Shown here: positions 1 to 5,761 of the stretch, piece by piece
Layout: each line of letters opens with the position of its first letter
Numbering within the stretch: the first letter of the stretch is position 1
Source of the DNA: Pseudomonadota bacterium
Lineage (GTDB): Bacteria; Pseudomonadota; Alphaproteobacteria; Rhizobiales; Rhizobiaceae
DNA length: 9,355 nt
Assembly: GCA_023451735.1 (NCBI GenBank)
Contig: JAEXYH010000090.1
Location: 1 to 9,355, forward strand
Reading direction: 5' to 3'
Position numbers and translations under genes: made by a program
The notes under the pieces: model-generated
The model's database searches: none
Told to the model about the DNA's origin: nothing
Seen by the model: the letters and a program-made list of their open reading frames with translations, nothing else

Positions 1-695
1 AATGGCTTCCAGGGCGGCGGGGTTGGCAGACGGCTTCAAGCCCTGCTCTCGCCTGAGTTCGATCGCCCGAATGCCAATCTCCGCATCTGTGTCCGACATC
101 TTGGTGATGGCATCCTGCGGCGCAAGCCGGCTGCCATTCTTCAAAGTCGCGGAGAGGACGAGGTCGCTGTCGAGCGAGCATGGCCAGACATTGCCCGTGA
201 TGCCACAGAGCTTGCGGAAGACAAAAATCGCGGTGTTGACGTCGCCGTTATGGTCAATGCAAGCGCCGGTCAGGACGAAATTGCCAACACTGCCATTGCG
301 GAAATCGAAATCCTTCCCCACTGTGGTAGAGAACGTCTTGAGATAATTGAGGATCGAGCCGCGCAAACCGGGTTCCTTACGCTTCAGCAGCGGATGGCGG
401 CCGTCGGCATAATACTGGAATCCGGCGAATGCACCTCGTGGCTGCGATTGGCGGACAGGCGCGTGTTGCAGATCCGTACGACATCGCCGGAGCAGCCTTC
501 ACCATGTGCCATCGTCATCAATGCCTGCCGGATATCCCCAACCGAAAGAATCCCGAGCTTTTCGCGAATGACCTTGGAGCTTCCACCACTATCCCAAGCA
601 GGCACGATGCGCGTGAGATTCACCTGCCGGCGGCTGAGCGCGATATTGATGGTGCGGCAGGCGCTGCCTCCCGAAAACAGGACGACGTTTCTCAT
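1..695 (-). pseudogene. YvcK/CofD-family protein, frameshifted and cut by the window edge
   Basis: Reading from 695 leftwards, the first 88 residues show a nucleotide-sugar/phosphate-binding start: GGS at residues 9-11, an acidic glycine-serine loop DSGGSS at 35-40, and GDIR at 53-56. This matches the VADDGGSSG and GDIRN landmarks of YvcK (gluconeogenesis/morphogenesis factor) and CofD (2-phospho-lactate transferase) proteins. After codon 432-434 the frame closes at 384, but the neighbouring frame continues from 432 to the left edge with a fitting sequence (YADGRHPLL, then GSVGNFVLTGA, then CGITGNVWP). One extra base near 432-434 explains this. The start at 695 is chosen because the binding loop begins at once and it lies 14 bases after the peroxiredoxin stop; a longer start at 743 would overlap that gene. 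The family is recognised with good confidence; the exact role in this operon is unknown. It is either a pseudogene or a sequencing error. Confidence 0.75.
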
Positions 696-709
696 GGATA
701 GGCACCCAC

Positions 710-1276
710 CTAGCTGATCCGTTTCCTCTCCGATGCCAACCATGTCACGACATCGGAAGCGTTTTGCTCAGGGTGAGATATTGGGAAGAACACGCGATCA
801 ACCTTTCCGTTGTCGATAACAAGTGTCAGTCGCTTGATCAGCGTCAAGCCTCCAGCCTCGAATAGGGGCAGTTTCAACGCTCGGGAGAGCGAAAGCCTCT
901 CGTCTGAAAGCAGCGGGAAGGGCAGGTGCAGCCGATTGACGACTTCCAGCTGATACTCTGTGCTCTGAGTGGATAGCCCGTACAGTCGTTGAACACCCAA
1001 TGCCTGCAATTCGGCAAAATGATCCCGGAATGCGCAGGATTGCGGGGTGCAGCCGCGCGCACCTGGAATAGCATCCCATCCTTCGATCGCACCTCCCTCA
1101 GGCGGGCTCGTTCGTGGATAAGCATAGATAACCGTCAGACCGCTGTCGGCGAGACTGACCATCGTTCCATCAGTCGCAGGCAGAGCCACACCGAGCATCT
1201 TCATTCCTGGAAGATGCCGTGTAAGCGTATCCTCAGGCGGCCGTACAGGGGTAGGATCAATGTTTTCAATCGTCAT
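710..1276 (-). CDS. peroxiredoxin, BCP/PrxQ-like (AhpC/TSA-Redoxin fold)
   Basis: A 188-residue protein of thioredoxin fold that probably reduces peroxides in the cytoplasm. The core reads LTVIYAYPR (residues 47-55), then after a longer than usual loop GCTPQSCAFRD (75-85), then LYGLST and LPFPLLSD. C76 lines up with the peroxidatic cysteine of BCP proteins (TPGC) and C81 with their resolving cysteine five residues later, followed by the usual FRD. The canonical P-x3-T-x2-C spacing is not kept: about 20 residues separate YP from C76. The start at 1276 is preferred over the upstream in-frame ATG at 1492, because homology begins near here and an AGAGG sequence lies about 13 bases upstream. The stop at 710 is 14 bases before the CofD-like gene, so the two are probably cotranscribed. 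Reductant and substrate cannot be read from the sequence. Confidence 0.82.
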   Translation of the reverse strand: MTIENIDPTPVRPPEDTLTRHLPGMKMLGVALPATDGTMVSLADSGLTVIYAYPRTSPPEGGAIEGWDAIPGARGCTPQSCAFRDHFAELQALGVQRLYGLSTQSTEYQLEVVNRLHLPFPLLSDERLSLSRALKLPLFEAGGLTLIKRLTLVIDNGKVDRVFFPISHPEQNASDVVTWLASERKRIS

Positions 1277-1406
1277 GTTCTGCCGTTTACCTCTACGGGC
1301 GCAATCTCGGTGGATCGGCTGGTTTGTGCTCAAGCACGTCATCGACGATATCCGCGTCAGGCCAGCGGTTGGCATGCGCGAGCTCTGGGGAAAGACGGTC
1401 TCCGAC

Positions 1407-1505
1407 CTAGGTCGCGGCAGGGCGAGGATCAAATGCTGGCTCTGGTTGACCGCGGTCGTCGAGATTAAAGGCAAGGACGTAGATTGAGACAAAGGTTCCG
1501 GGCAT
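1407..1505 (-). pseudogene. short reading frame closed by in-frame TAG, probable truncated small protein
   Basis: An ATG at 1503-1505 stands eight bases after a good AAGGAG ribosome site (1514-1519). The frame runs 32 residues (starting MPGTFVSIYVLAFNLDD, ending FDPRPAAT) and stops at TAG (1407-1409). The same frame then stays open for 37 more codons to a second TAG at 1293-1295, only 16 bases before the peroxiredoxin start. That end point fits the tight spacing of this operon, so the ancestral gene may have been about 70 residues with the internal TAG a later nonsense change. The N-terminus (LAFxLDxxGxxxPAFDPR) reminds me of small rhizobial hypothetical proteins, from memory only. It may also be a genuine 32-residue peptide. 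Function unknown. Confidence 0.4.
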
Positions 1506-1564
1506 TCAGAGTGCTCCTTGATAGGGTGGGAACGTCCTGCGACATTCCCAATTCGCCCGCTAAG

Positions 1565-1810
1565 CTACGTGTTATCGGCCAATCGCTGCTGTCGGTTGAC
1601 ATCGGTCATCGCGTTCTGCTGATCGAGGAGATATCGCTCAACGTCCCCGCCACAAGCCTCCTTGATCTGGGCCACCGAGAAACCTTCTGCTTCTGCGGAC
1701 TCCACCAAGGCTTTCGCCTGAGCGCGAAAGTCGGCCTTGTTGTGGTAGAGGCCAGGGTCGCGATTGATTTCCTGTACGCGATCGTCCAGCCAATCCGTGA
1801 TACCAGCCAT
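1565..1810 (-). CDS. small conserved-looking hypothetical protein (81 aa)
   Basis: I do not recognise a named family. The protein is hydrophilic, largely helical in character and rich in charged residues, with no signal peptide or membrane segment. It begins MAGITDWLDDRVQEI and contains the helix-like stretches KADFRAQAKALVESAEAEG and VAQIKEACGGDVERYLLDQQ. There are two candidate ATGs, at 1816 and 1810. The second is chosen because the AAGGA element lies eight bases before 1810 but only two before 1816. It sits 69 bases downstream of the cysteine-rich microprotein and 59 upstream of the next short frame, all on the minus strand, which suggests cotranscription. It has the look of a small accessory or stress protein; no function is proposed. 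Confidence 0.65.
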   Translation of the reverse strand: MAGITDWLDDRVQEINRDPGLYHNKADFRAQAKALVESAEAEGFSVAQIKEACGGDVERYLLDQQNAMTDVNRQQRLADNT

Positions 1811-1855
1811 CTTCATGTTCCTTTCAGCCAGTGCTTCAGTTTGCTGCCGGAGTGC

Positions 1856-1889
1856 GGCACCTGTTTTCCTCTCGAGAGGTTAAGGTGCC
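1856..1889 (-). other. stem-loop overlapping the microprotein stop codon
   Basis: GGCACCT (1856-1862) is perfectly complementary to AGGTGCC (1883-1889). Between them lies the 12-base palindrome CCTCTCGAGAGG (1868-1879), which can form an inner stem. Read on the minus strand, the structure holds the TAA of the microprotein gene. No U-rich tract follows, so it is more like a processing or mRNA-stabilising hairpin than an intrinsic terminator, but its role is not known. Confidence 0.4.
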
Positions 1890-2050
1890 AGGCATTCGTC
1901 ACAAATGCCGCAGCCGTCTTCGTCCATGGCGGAGTTGGGACGCTGGCGACAGCAGCAAAGGCAAATGGCCATCTCGTGTTGAGTGGCGTGTTGCGGAGGC
2001 AAAATCTCCATGTCGGCGTCCGAAAACATCTCGGTCATTCTATCATTCAT
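1880..2050 (-). CDS. 56-residue cysteine-rich microprotein, putative zinc-binding
   Basis: The frame starts with ATG at 2050, seven bases after a GGGAG ribosome site, and ends with TAA at 1880-1882. The first half is acidic and methionine-rich (MNDRMTEMFSDADMEILPP). The second half holds seven cysteines: CLCCC at residues 30-34 and CGICDEC at 47-53. Paired CxC/CxxC clusters about 13 residues apart suggest a zinc ribbon or treble-clef-like knuckle, but could also be a redox-active or metal-storage element. It appears to be the first gene of the minus-strand operon that ends in the peroxiredoxin and the CofD-like gene. The dense, regularly spaced cysteines and the good ribosome site argue against a chance frame. 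The family is not named here. Confidence 0.6.
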   Translation of the reverse strand: MNDRMTEMFSDADMEILPPQHATQHEMAICLCCCRQRPNSAMDEDGCGICDECLAP

Positions 2051-2147
2051 CCCGATGCTCCCAAAGCGAAGATCGCGACTCGAGATAAAATGGGATTTCC
2101 AGCGAACAAGACGATTTCAGAGAGCTGGAAAAATTTTCGAGCGGGGT

Positions 2148-2176
2148 CTTGAAAGACAAAATCTCAAAAACCAAAT
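2148..2176 (+). promoter_or_regulatory. possible heat-shock (RpoH-like) promoter for hsp20
   Basis: CTTGAAA at 2148-2154 matches the -35 element of sigma-32 promoters. The best -10-like sequence is CCAAAT at 2171-2176, 16 bases later, which is only a partial match to known RpoH -10 elements. Transcription from here would give a leader of roughly 80-90 bases, typical for ROSE-controlled genes. The call rests mainly on the -35 element and the gene type. Confidence 0.35.
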
Positions 2177-2265
2177 CGGTCAGCGCCGACGGCCCAACCG
2201 GGGGTCGGCTGACCGAGGATGCGAATTCCCGCTTCTTTCCATGTTGCTTTACGGAGAATATGGTT
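2176..2265 (+). promoter_or_regulatory. ROSE-like RNA thermometer in the hsp20 leader
   Basis: Two structures are visible. First is a long hairpin: TCGGTCA (2176-2182) pairs with TGACCGA (2210-2216), and after a GC bulge GCCGAC (2185-2190) pairs with GTCGGC (2204-2209). Second, next to the start, CCATGTT (2239-2245) pairs with AATATGG (2257-2263, with one G-U). This places TTGCT (2244-2248) opposite the ribosome site GGAG (2253-2256), with G2246 facing G2256. A U(U/C)GCU facing the Shine-Dalgarno sequence is the signature of ROSE elements, which block translation of rhizobial small heat-shock genes until warmed. Position, gene type and motif agree. Pairing was worked out by eye and no folding energy was computed. 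Confidence 0.7.
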
Positions 2266-2736
2266 ATGAGAACTGAACTTGATTTTGCCCCGCTCTATCG
2301 TTCGAGCATCGGCTTCGACCGCGTGTTCAATCTGCTCAGCAATACGCAGCGTCTCAACGCAATCGAGACCTGGCCGGCCTATGACATCGTCAAGACCGGT
2401 GAAGACGACTATCGTATCACGATGGCGGTGGCAGGCTTTGGCGAAGGCGATCTCGATATTACTCAGGAGCGCAATGTCCTGGTGATCAAAGGGGGGAAGG
2501 CTGAAGAGCTGCAGGGCGAATATCTCCACCGCGGCATCGCCGGTCGTTCCTTCGAGCGTAAGTTTGAGCTTGCGGATCATGTGAGGGTGGAAGGGGCCGA
2601 TCTAAAGAATGGCCTGCTGACGATTGCCTTGAAGCGCGAGGTGCCCGAAGCCATGAAGCCGCGCAAGATCGAAATCGGTGTCGCATCAGCCGCTAGCGAG
2701 CCGCTCCGGCTCGAAGCCGAACGCAGGGTCGCCTGA
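2266..2736 (+). CDS. small heat-shock protein, Hsp20/IbpA type
   Basis: A 156-residue ATP-independent holdase chaperone of the alpha-crystallin family, which binds unfolding proteins in the cytoplasm and passes them to DnaK/ClpB. The alpha-crystallin domain covers about residues 36-138, from TWPAYDIVKTGEDDYRI to the diagnostic A-x3-N-G-L-L motif at 111-118 (ADLKNGLL). It is followed by the C-terminal I-x-I anchor IEI at 135-137. Length and order fit the IbpA-like class common in rhizobia. The ATG at 2266 is preferred, nine bases after GGAG; the ATG at 2260 would be only three bases from it, and a TTG at 2149 would put the leader structures into coding sequence. The gene probably forms a single unit ended by the hairpin at 2771-2794. 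Heat induction is expected from the leader. Confidence 0.93.
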   Translation: MRTELDFAPLYRSSIGFDRVFNLLSNTQRLNAIETWPAYDIVKTGEDDYRITMAVAGFGEGDLDITQERNVLVIKGGKAEELQGEYLHRGIAGRSFERKFELADHVRVEGADLKNGLLTIALKREVPEAMKPRKIEIGVASAASEPLRLEAERRVA

Positions 2737-2770
2737 CCCGAAACACCAGGAAGAATTATCGATTGCTACC

Positions 2771-2794
2771 AGCCGGCCCGATCTAGGGCCGGCT
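2771..2794 (+). terminator. terminator-like hairpin after hsp20
   Basis: A perfect nine-base inverted repeat, AGCCGGCCC and GGGCCGGCT, with a six-base loop (gatcta), 34 bases after the Hsp20 stop. The following TTCAGTT is only mildly T-rich, so termination may be partial and let some transcripts reach the next gene. Confidence 0.65.
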
Positions 2795-2834
2795 TCAGTT
2801 ATCAGTCGGTATCGAGCAAACGAAGGAGGTTGCC

Positions 2835-3131
2835 ATGTTGCTCGCTCAATTTGACAAGCCCGTCTACGCACAGCGCCGGTATTTCGTGCAGGAGATCACC
2901 GGACTGGATGATGTATTCGATTTTCTTGACGAGTGGCCCAAGGAGAAGCGCAATCTCGCTTACGAGACCCTTGTTCGATACTGTCGTGAAGCGGCGAACG
3001 GTCACTGGCCGATCGACGCGGTCCGAGAGAACTTTCGAGTGTTTCTGAAGCAGAACGATAAGCTCGCAGAGCTGGAAGATGTCCCGCCTCACCTACGGCG
3101 TGATACGAGCGCGAAGATTGGCGGGGCGTAA
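2835..3131 (+). CDS. DUF982-like small protein (98 aa)
   Basis: This looks like a member of DUF982 (PF06169), a family of unknown function with many paralogues in rhizobia. The pattern is a short beta start (PVYAQRRYFVQEI), then LDDVFDFLDEWP, a conserved tyrosine-alanine and arginine-cysteine helix (YETLVRYCREAANG), and a final helix (IDAVRENFRVFLKQ). The ATG at 2835 follows a near-perfect ribosome site, AAGGAGGT at 2823-2830. It follows hsp20 on the same strand, but a terminator-like hairpin lies between, so it may have its own promoter or rely on read-through. No catalytic motif or membrane segment is seen. Family assignment is from recognition of the pattern, not from a search. Confidence 0.7.
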   Translation: MLLAQFDKPVYAQRRYFVQEITGLDDVFDFLDEWPKEKRNLAYETLVRYCREAANGHWPIDAVRENFRVFLKQNDKLAELEDVPPHLRRDTSAKIGGA

Positions 3132-3137
3132 TCGCCA

Positions 3138-3151
3138 GCAGCTAAAGCTGC
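3138..3151. terminator. small hairpin between convergent genes
   Basis: GCAGC (3138-3142) and GCTGC (3147-3151) enclose a TAAA loop in the 35-base gap between the converging DUF982-like gene and the 72-residue gene. The stem is short and has no T-tract, so a role as a weak two-way terminator is only possible. Confidence 0.25.
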
Positions 3152-3166
3152 GACGGTTTCAACGCT

Positions 3167-3385
3167 CTAGTGGCCGGCGTAGATCCGGTGCATTGTCTCT
3201 GCGGCGGCCTTTTCAACTGGGATCTCGAAGAAAATCTCCGGATTGCTCGCTAAAGCCGGAAACGTTCGCTCGATCAAGTCGTCTTTCTCTGGGCCAGCGA
3301 GATGATAACGCGCCGCGTATCGACCGAGAAGCGTTCTGAGTATCCGCATGTCGCTCGTGGAAAGACCCCGGCTCCTGCTATCCAT
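3167..3385 (-). CDS. small hypothetical protein (72 aa)
   Basis: Not assigned to a named family. The ATG at 3385 has a strong GGGAGG ribosome site a few bases upstream, which supports translation. The protein has a basic, serine-rich start and then helix-forming stretches: SDMRILRTLLGRYAARY, EKDDLIERTFPAL and VEKAAAETMHRIY. The order RYAxRY, then DDLIERTF.AL, faintly recalls region 2 of sigma factors (RYAR..., DDLVQETF..A), but the DNA-binding region 4 is absent and the likeness is weak. No signal peptide or membrane segment. It converges on the DUF982-like gene and is divergent from the diguanylate cyclase gene, with a 207-base gap between. Confidence 0.6.
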   Translation of the reverse strand: MDSRSRGLSTSDMRILRTLLGRYAARYHLAGPEKDDLIERTFPALASNPEIFFEIPVEKAAAETMHRIYAGH

Positions 3386-3592
3386 GTCTTCCTCCCTGAT
3401 CTCATTCGTCTTTAAGTCCGTCCCATATCAGATTTTTCGAATATTCCGCTAAGGCCCGAGATAATTTCGCATGTGCCTGACATCAAGGATGCCGCGCACA
3501 TGCAGCCTGCCACTGAGACAATGCTGACCGCCACCTTGATTATCATCTCCTAAAACACACCTATCGCCGTGATGCTCTTCTCTGGAGGAAAG

Positions 3593-4856
3593 ATGGTAGC
3601 GGAACCGTATACGGCCGACGGCCCTGAAACCCGCCTGGCGTTGTTCGACTTTGCCTTCGAGAATGCTCCGATCGGGATCGCCCTGGTCGATCTTGAGGGG
3701 CACATCATTCGCGGTAACGCGGCGTTTTCCAAGCTGCTGTCGCTTCCGCTCGAACAGGTGCTGGGAACGCATTTCAGGGAATTTACCCATCCAGACGATA
3801 TCGAGGCGGATCGGATCCTATTCCAGCAGGTTTTGAACGGAAGGCGGGACGGCTACACGATCGACAAGCGCTACCTACGCCCTTTCGGAGAAATCGTGCA
3901 CGTCCTGATACATGTTGCCGCGATGCGCAATGTCGTACGCTTTATATCGCAGATTGAGGATATCATCCGCCACAAGGAGCATGAGAGTCAGCTTGCTGAG
4001 CGGGCCGCGCAGCTCGAGTTGGCGCTTGAAGCCCCCCGTGGCGGCTTCTGGCAGATTGGACATCCTGACAGGCAAATTCGAGACGTCGGATCGACTGGCT
4101 CAGTTCATCGGTGGCCCGACGGCCGCGCGCCTCGATCTTGAGCGCTACGTTAACAGAGTCAACCTAAACGACGGCGCCCAGGCCGATCTTACACCGCTGA
4201 TTGCTGGTGAGCTCGATCAGAATGTCGCCGAGTATCGCCTCAATACCGTCCATGGCGAGCGCTGGATGCGTTGCGATCGCCGGCTTTTGCGCGACAGCGA
4301 CGGCCGACTGGTCAAGATTGTTGGCATGGCGATCGACTTCACCGAAGAACGACGCCGGATCGAGGTGCTGGAGGAGACGGCGCGCACCGACGTGTTGACT
4401 GGATTGCTGAACAGGCTCGGTCTGTCGATGGAATTCGCGGCATTAAGGTCTGCTGACGGTTTTGCCATCCTTGCACTCGACCTCGATGGCTTCAAGGAGG
4501 TCAACGATGCTCATGGCCACGCGATAGGAGATGTCGTCCTGCAAACCACAGCCCCGCGCCTGACTTCAGCCGTCAGAGAAAGCGATCTTGTGGCACGCAC
4601 GGGCGGGGATGAATTCGTCGTGGTTGTTGCGGGTAATCGGTCCAGAGGCGAAGCGGCCGCTGAGCGGATACTCGCACGGATGAGGGAGCCTATCCCAATT
4701 TCTAATGTGATCGCCGATGTCCGCACCAGCATTGGCGGTATCTGGACGGGCGAAAAGCGTGATGTTTCCGAACTCCTGAAGCAAGCCGACGCGCTTCTTT
4801 ACGATGCGAAGGCTGCCGGAAAAGACGCCATCAAGTTCAGTCGGTATCCAAGGTAG
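3593..4856 (+). pseudogene. PAS-PAS-GGDEF diguanylate cyclase broken by a one-base frameshift
   Basis: Frame one (from ATG 3593, four bases after GGAGG) gives a PAS domain: FENAPIGIALVDLEGHIIRGN at about 22-42 and FTHPDD at 64-69. It ends its sensible sequence with GGFWQ at 150-154. From base 4056 the other frame continues with LDILTGKFETSDRLAQF, a second PAS domain, and a complete GGDEF domain. If the extra base at about 4055 is removed, the product is 420 residues. The catalytic part is intact: DVLTGLLNR at 266-274, DLDGFKEVND at 296-305, GGDEF at 337-341. An RxxD inhibitory site (RESD, 328-331) stands exactly five residues before GGDEF. The intact enzyme would make cyclic di-GMP from two GTP, with product inhibition. 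There is no membrane segment, so it is a cytoplasmic sensor. The last 20 bases overlap a convergent gene. Confidence 0.88.
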
Positions 4857-5100
4857 TGGCTTCGAAGGCGACGGGTTCCAATGCACCAGCGGCAGACTTG
4901 GATCGTTGAGCTCGGCGGATCGCGAGATCATTGTATCGAGACCTGAGTTCAGACATGTCGTACTCACCGCCGATCCACAGCTCGACCCAAGCCAAAAACT
5001 CTGGGTCATCGTCGATAGGCGTGCCCCGTGACATCGCCTTGGTGCGGACCTGATCGAAGATCATTCGCCGTCTGTCGCTGTCGATTGCCAATCTGCTCAT
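4837..5100 (-). CDS. small hypothetical protein (87 aa)
   Basis: No named family recognised. The N-terminal two thirds look folded and helical: IDSDRRRMIFDQVRTKAMSR, then TPIDDDPEFLAWVELWIGG, then DMSELRSRYNDLAIRR. The last 20 residues look loose. The acidic PEF-x-W-x3-W and the closing SELRSRY remind me weakly of small helical antitoxin-like domains, but no toxin partner is adjacent. The start is uncertain: ATG at 5100 has GAGG directly against it, while a TTG at 5091 stands nine bases from the same GAGG. It lies 21 bases after the stop of the upstream 78-residue gene, in the same reading frame as that gene. Its 3' end overlaps the cyclase gene by 20 bases on the opposite strand. Confidence 0.6.
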   Translation of the reverse strand: MSRLAIDSDRRRMIFDQVRTKAMSRGTPIDDDPEFLAWVELWIGGEYDMSELRSRYNDLAIRRAQRSKSAAGALEPVAFEATTLDTD

Positions 5101-5121
5101 CCTCGATGACGTCGGGTGGCG

Positions 5122-5358
5122 CTAAAGGAAAACTGCGATCCCCTCCGTATTGACGACATAGATAAACTCTTCCCATGCCTCATGAGCTGACGCGAAAGGT
5201 TCATTCCAGTCGGTGAGCTGGTCTTCTAGGCTTGTCACTTCCATACGCCAATCATCTGCGCCTGAGGGGAGGAAGATTTCCACAAGGACGATGATTCCAT
5301 TGTCGGTGTAGCGGCCAGAAAGTTCGGATCGCTCTGATAGCGGCTGATGCGGGTTCAT
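5122..5358 (-). CDS. small conserved-looking hypothetical protein (78 aa)
   Basis: A small acidic protein with alternating beta-like stretches: GRYTDNGIIVLVEIF, DDWRMEVTSLEDQLTDW, and a helical tail ending VNTEGIAVFL. The order (GxYxxNGIxxxVEI, then DWxxEV, then FASxHEAWEEF, then GIxxFL) resembles an unnamed family of 75-80 residue proteins common in rhizobia; this is recalled, not searched. The ATG at 5358 has only a weak purine-rich region upstream (GTGAAAAACA). It lies 71 bases downstream of the S21-like gene on the same strand and 21 bases upstream of the 87-residue gene, so the three may be cotranscribed. No membrane or signal segment; function unknown. Confidence 0.6.
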   Translation of the reverse strand: MNPHQPLSERSELSGRYTDNGIIVLVEIFLPSGADDWRMEVTSLEDQLTDWNEPFASAHEAWEEFIYVVNTEGIAVFL

Positions 5359-5429
5359 TGTTTTTCACTGGACTTATATGGCGATGCTTTTGTTGGCCGG
5401 GTGACCGGCTCTACGAAATCAGGCGACGA

Positions 5430-5671
5430 TTACTTAGATCGTGATGGCTTCGACTTCTTCGCAGGACCGAGGCCCAACTCCCTGGTCAGCTTTTTCTGAG
5501 CGAGTTTGCGGGCGCGGCGAATGCCTTCTGCCTTTTCTCGTGCGCGCTTCTCTGATGGCTTCTCGTAGTGCTCGCGCAAGCGCATTTCCCGGACTATGCC
5601 CTCCTGCTGAAGTTTTTTCTTGAGGACACGCAGGGCTTGGTCGACGTTGTTGTCCGGACGAGGATAAGCAC
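5430..5671 (-). pseudogene. rpsU: ribosomal protein bS21 paralogue, one base missing near the start
   Basis: The body is clearly bS21, a small-subunit protein near the 3' end of 16S rRNA: DNNVDQALRVLKKKLQQEG, then REMRLREHYEKPSEKRA, then KAEGIRRARKLAQKK, and a lysine-rich tail to TAA at 5430-5432. The S21 N-terminus (M-x-V/I-L-V-R-DNN) is split between frames. GTG CTT ATC CTC GTC CG, read from 5671, gives MLILVR, and DNNV follows only if one base is restored at about 5655-5657. The GTG has a GAGGAG ribosome site five bases upstream, so this is the true start; 242 bases is one short of an 80-residue gene. An in-frame ATG at 5717 could give a longer variant with a foreign N-terminus. This is probably a second copy, since rhizobia often carry more than one. 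A sequencing error is equally possible. Confidence 0.85.
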
Positions 5672-5761
5672 GTTGGCTCCTCGTGTGGTGAAATCGGCTC
5701 GAAATCGATAAACGCATGTTCGCGCAGATTGCAATGGCCGATCCGAGACGAAATGTACTTT

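Noticed and set aside
1484..2152. 222-codon plus-strand frame
   Set aside because: It lies antisense to the 81-residue gene and the cysteine-rich microprotein, both of which have good ribosome sites, and its protein resembles no family.
2149..2265. Upstream TTG start extending Hsp20 by 39 residues
   Set aside because: The added residues are not Hsp20-like and would translate through the ROSE-like hairpins; ATG 2266 has the proper ribosome site.
3471..3550. Short coding-like stretch (HVPDIKDAAHMQP) before the cyclase gene
   Set aside because: No clear start or ribosome site and too short to recognise; treated as part of the 207-base gap.
4032..4037. Run of six C as a slippage site for programmed frameshifting in the cyclase gene
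   Set aside because: The first frame still gives sensible PAS sequence (GGFWQ) after the run, so the shift occurs later, near 4055, where no slippery sequence is seen.
5395..5409. GCCGG-GTGA-CCGGC hairpin downstream of the S21-like gene
   Set aside because: Only a five-base stem with no T-tract in either direction; not convincing as a terminator.
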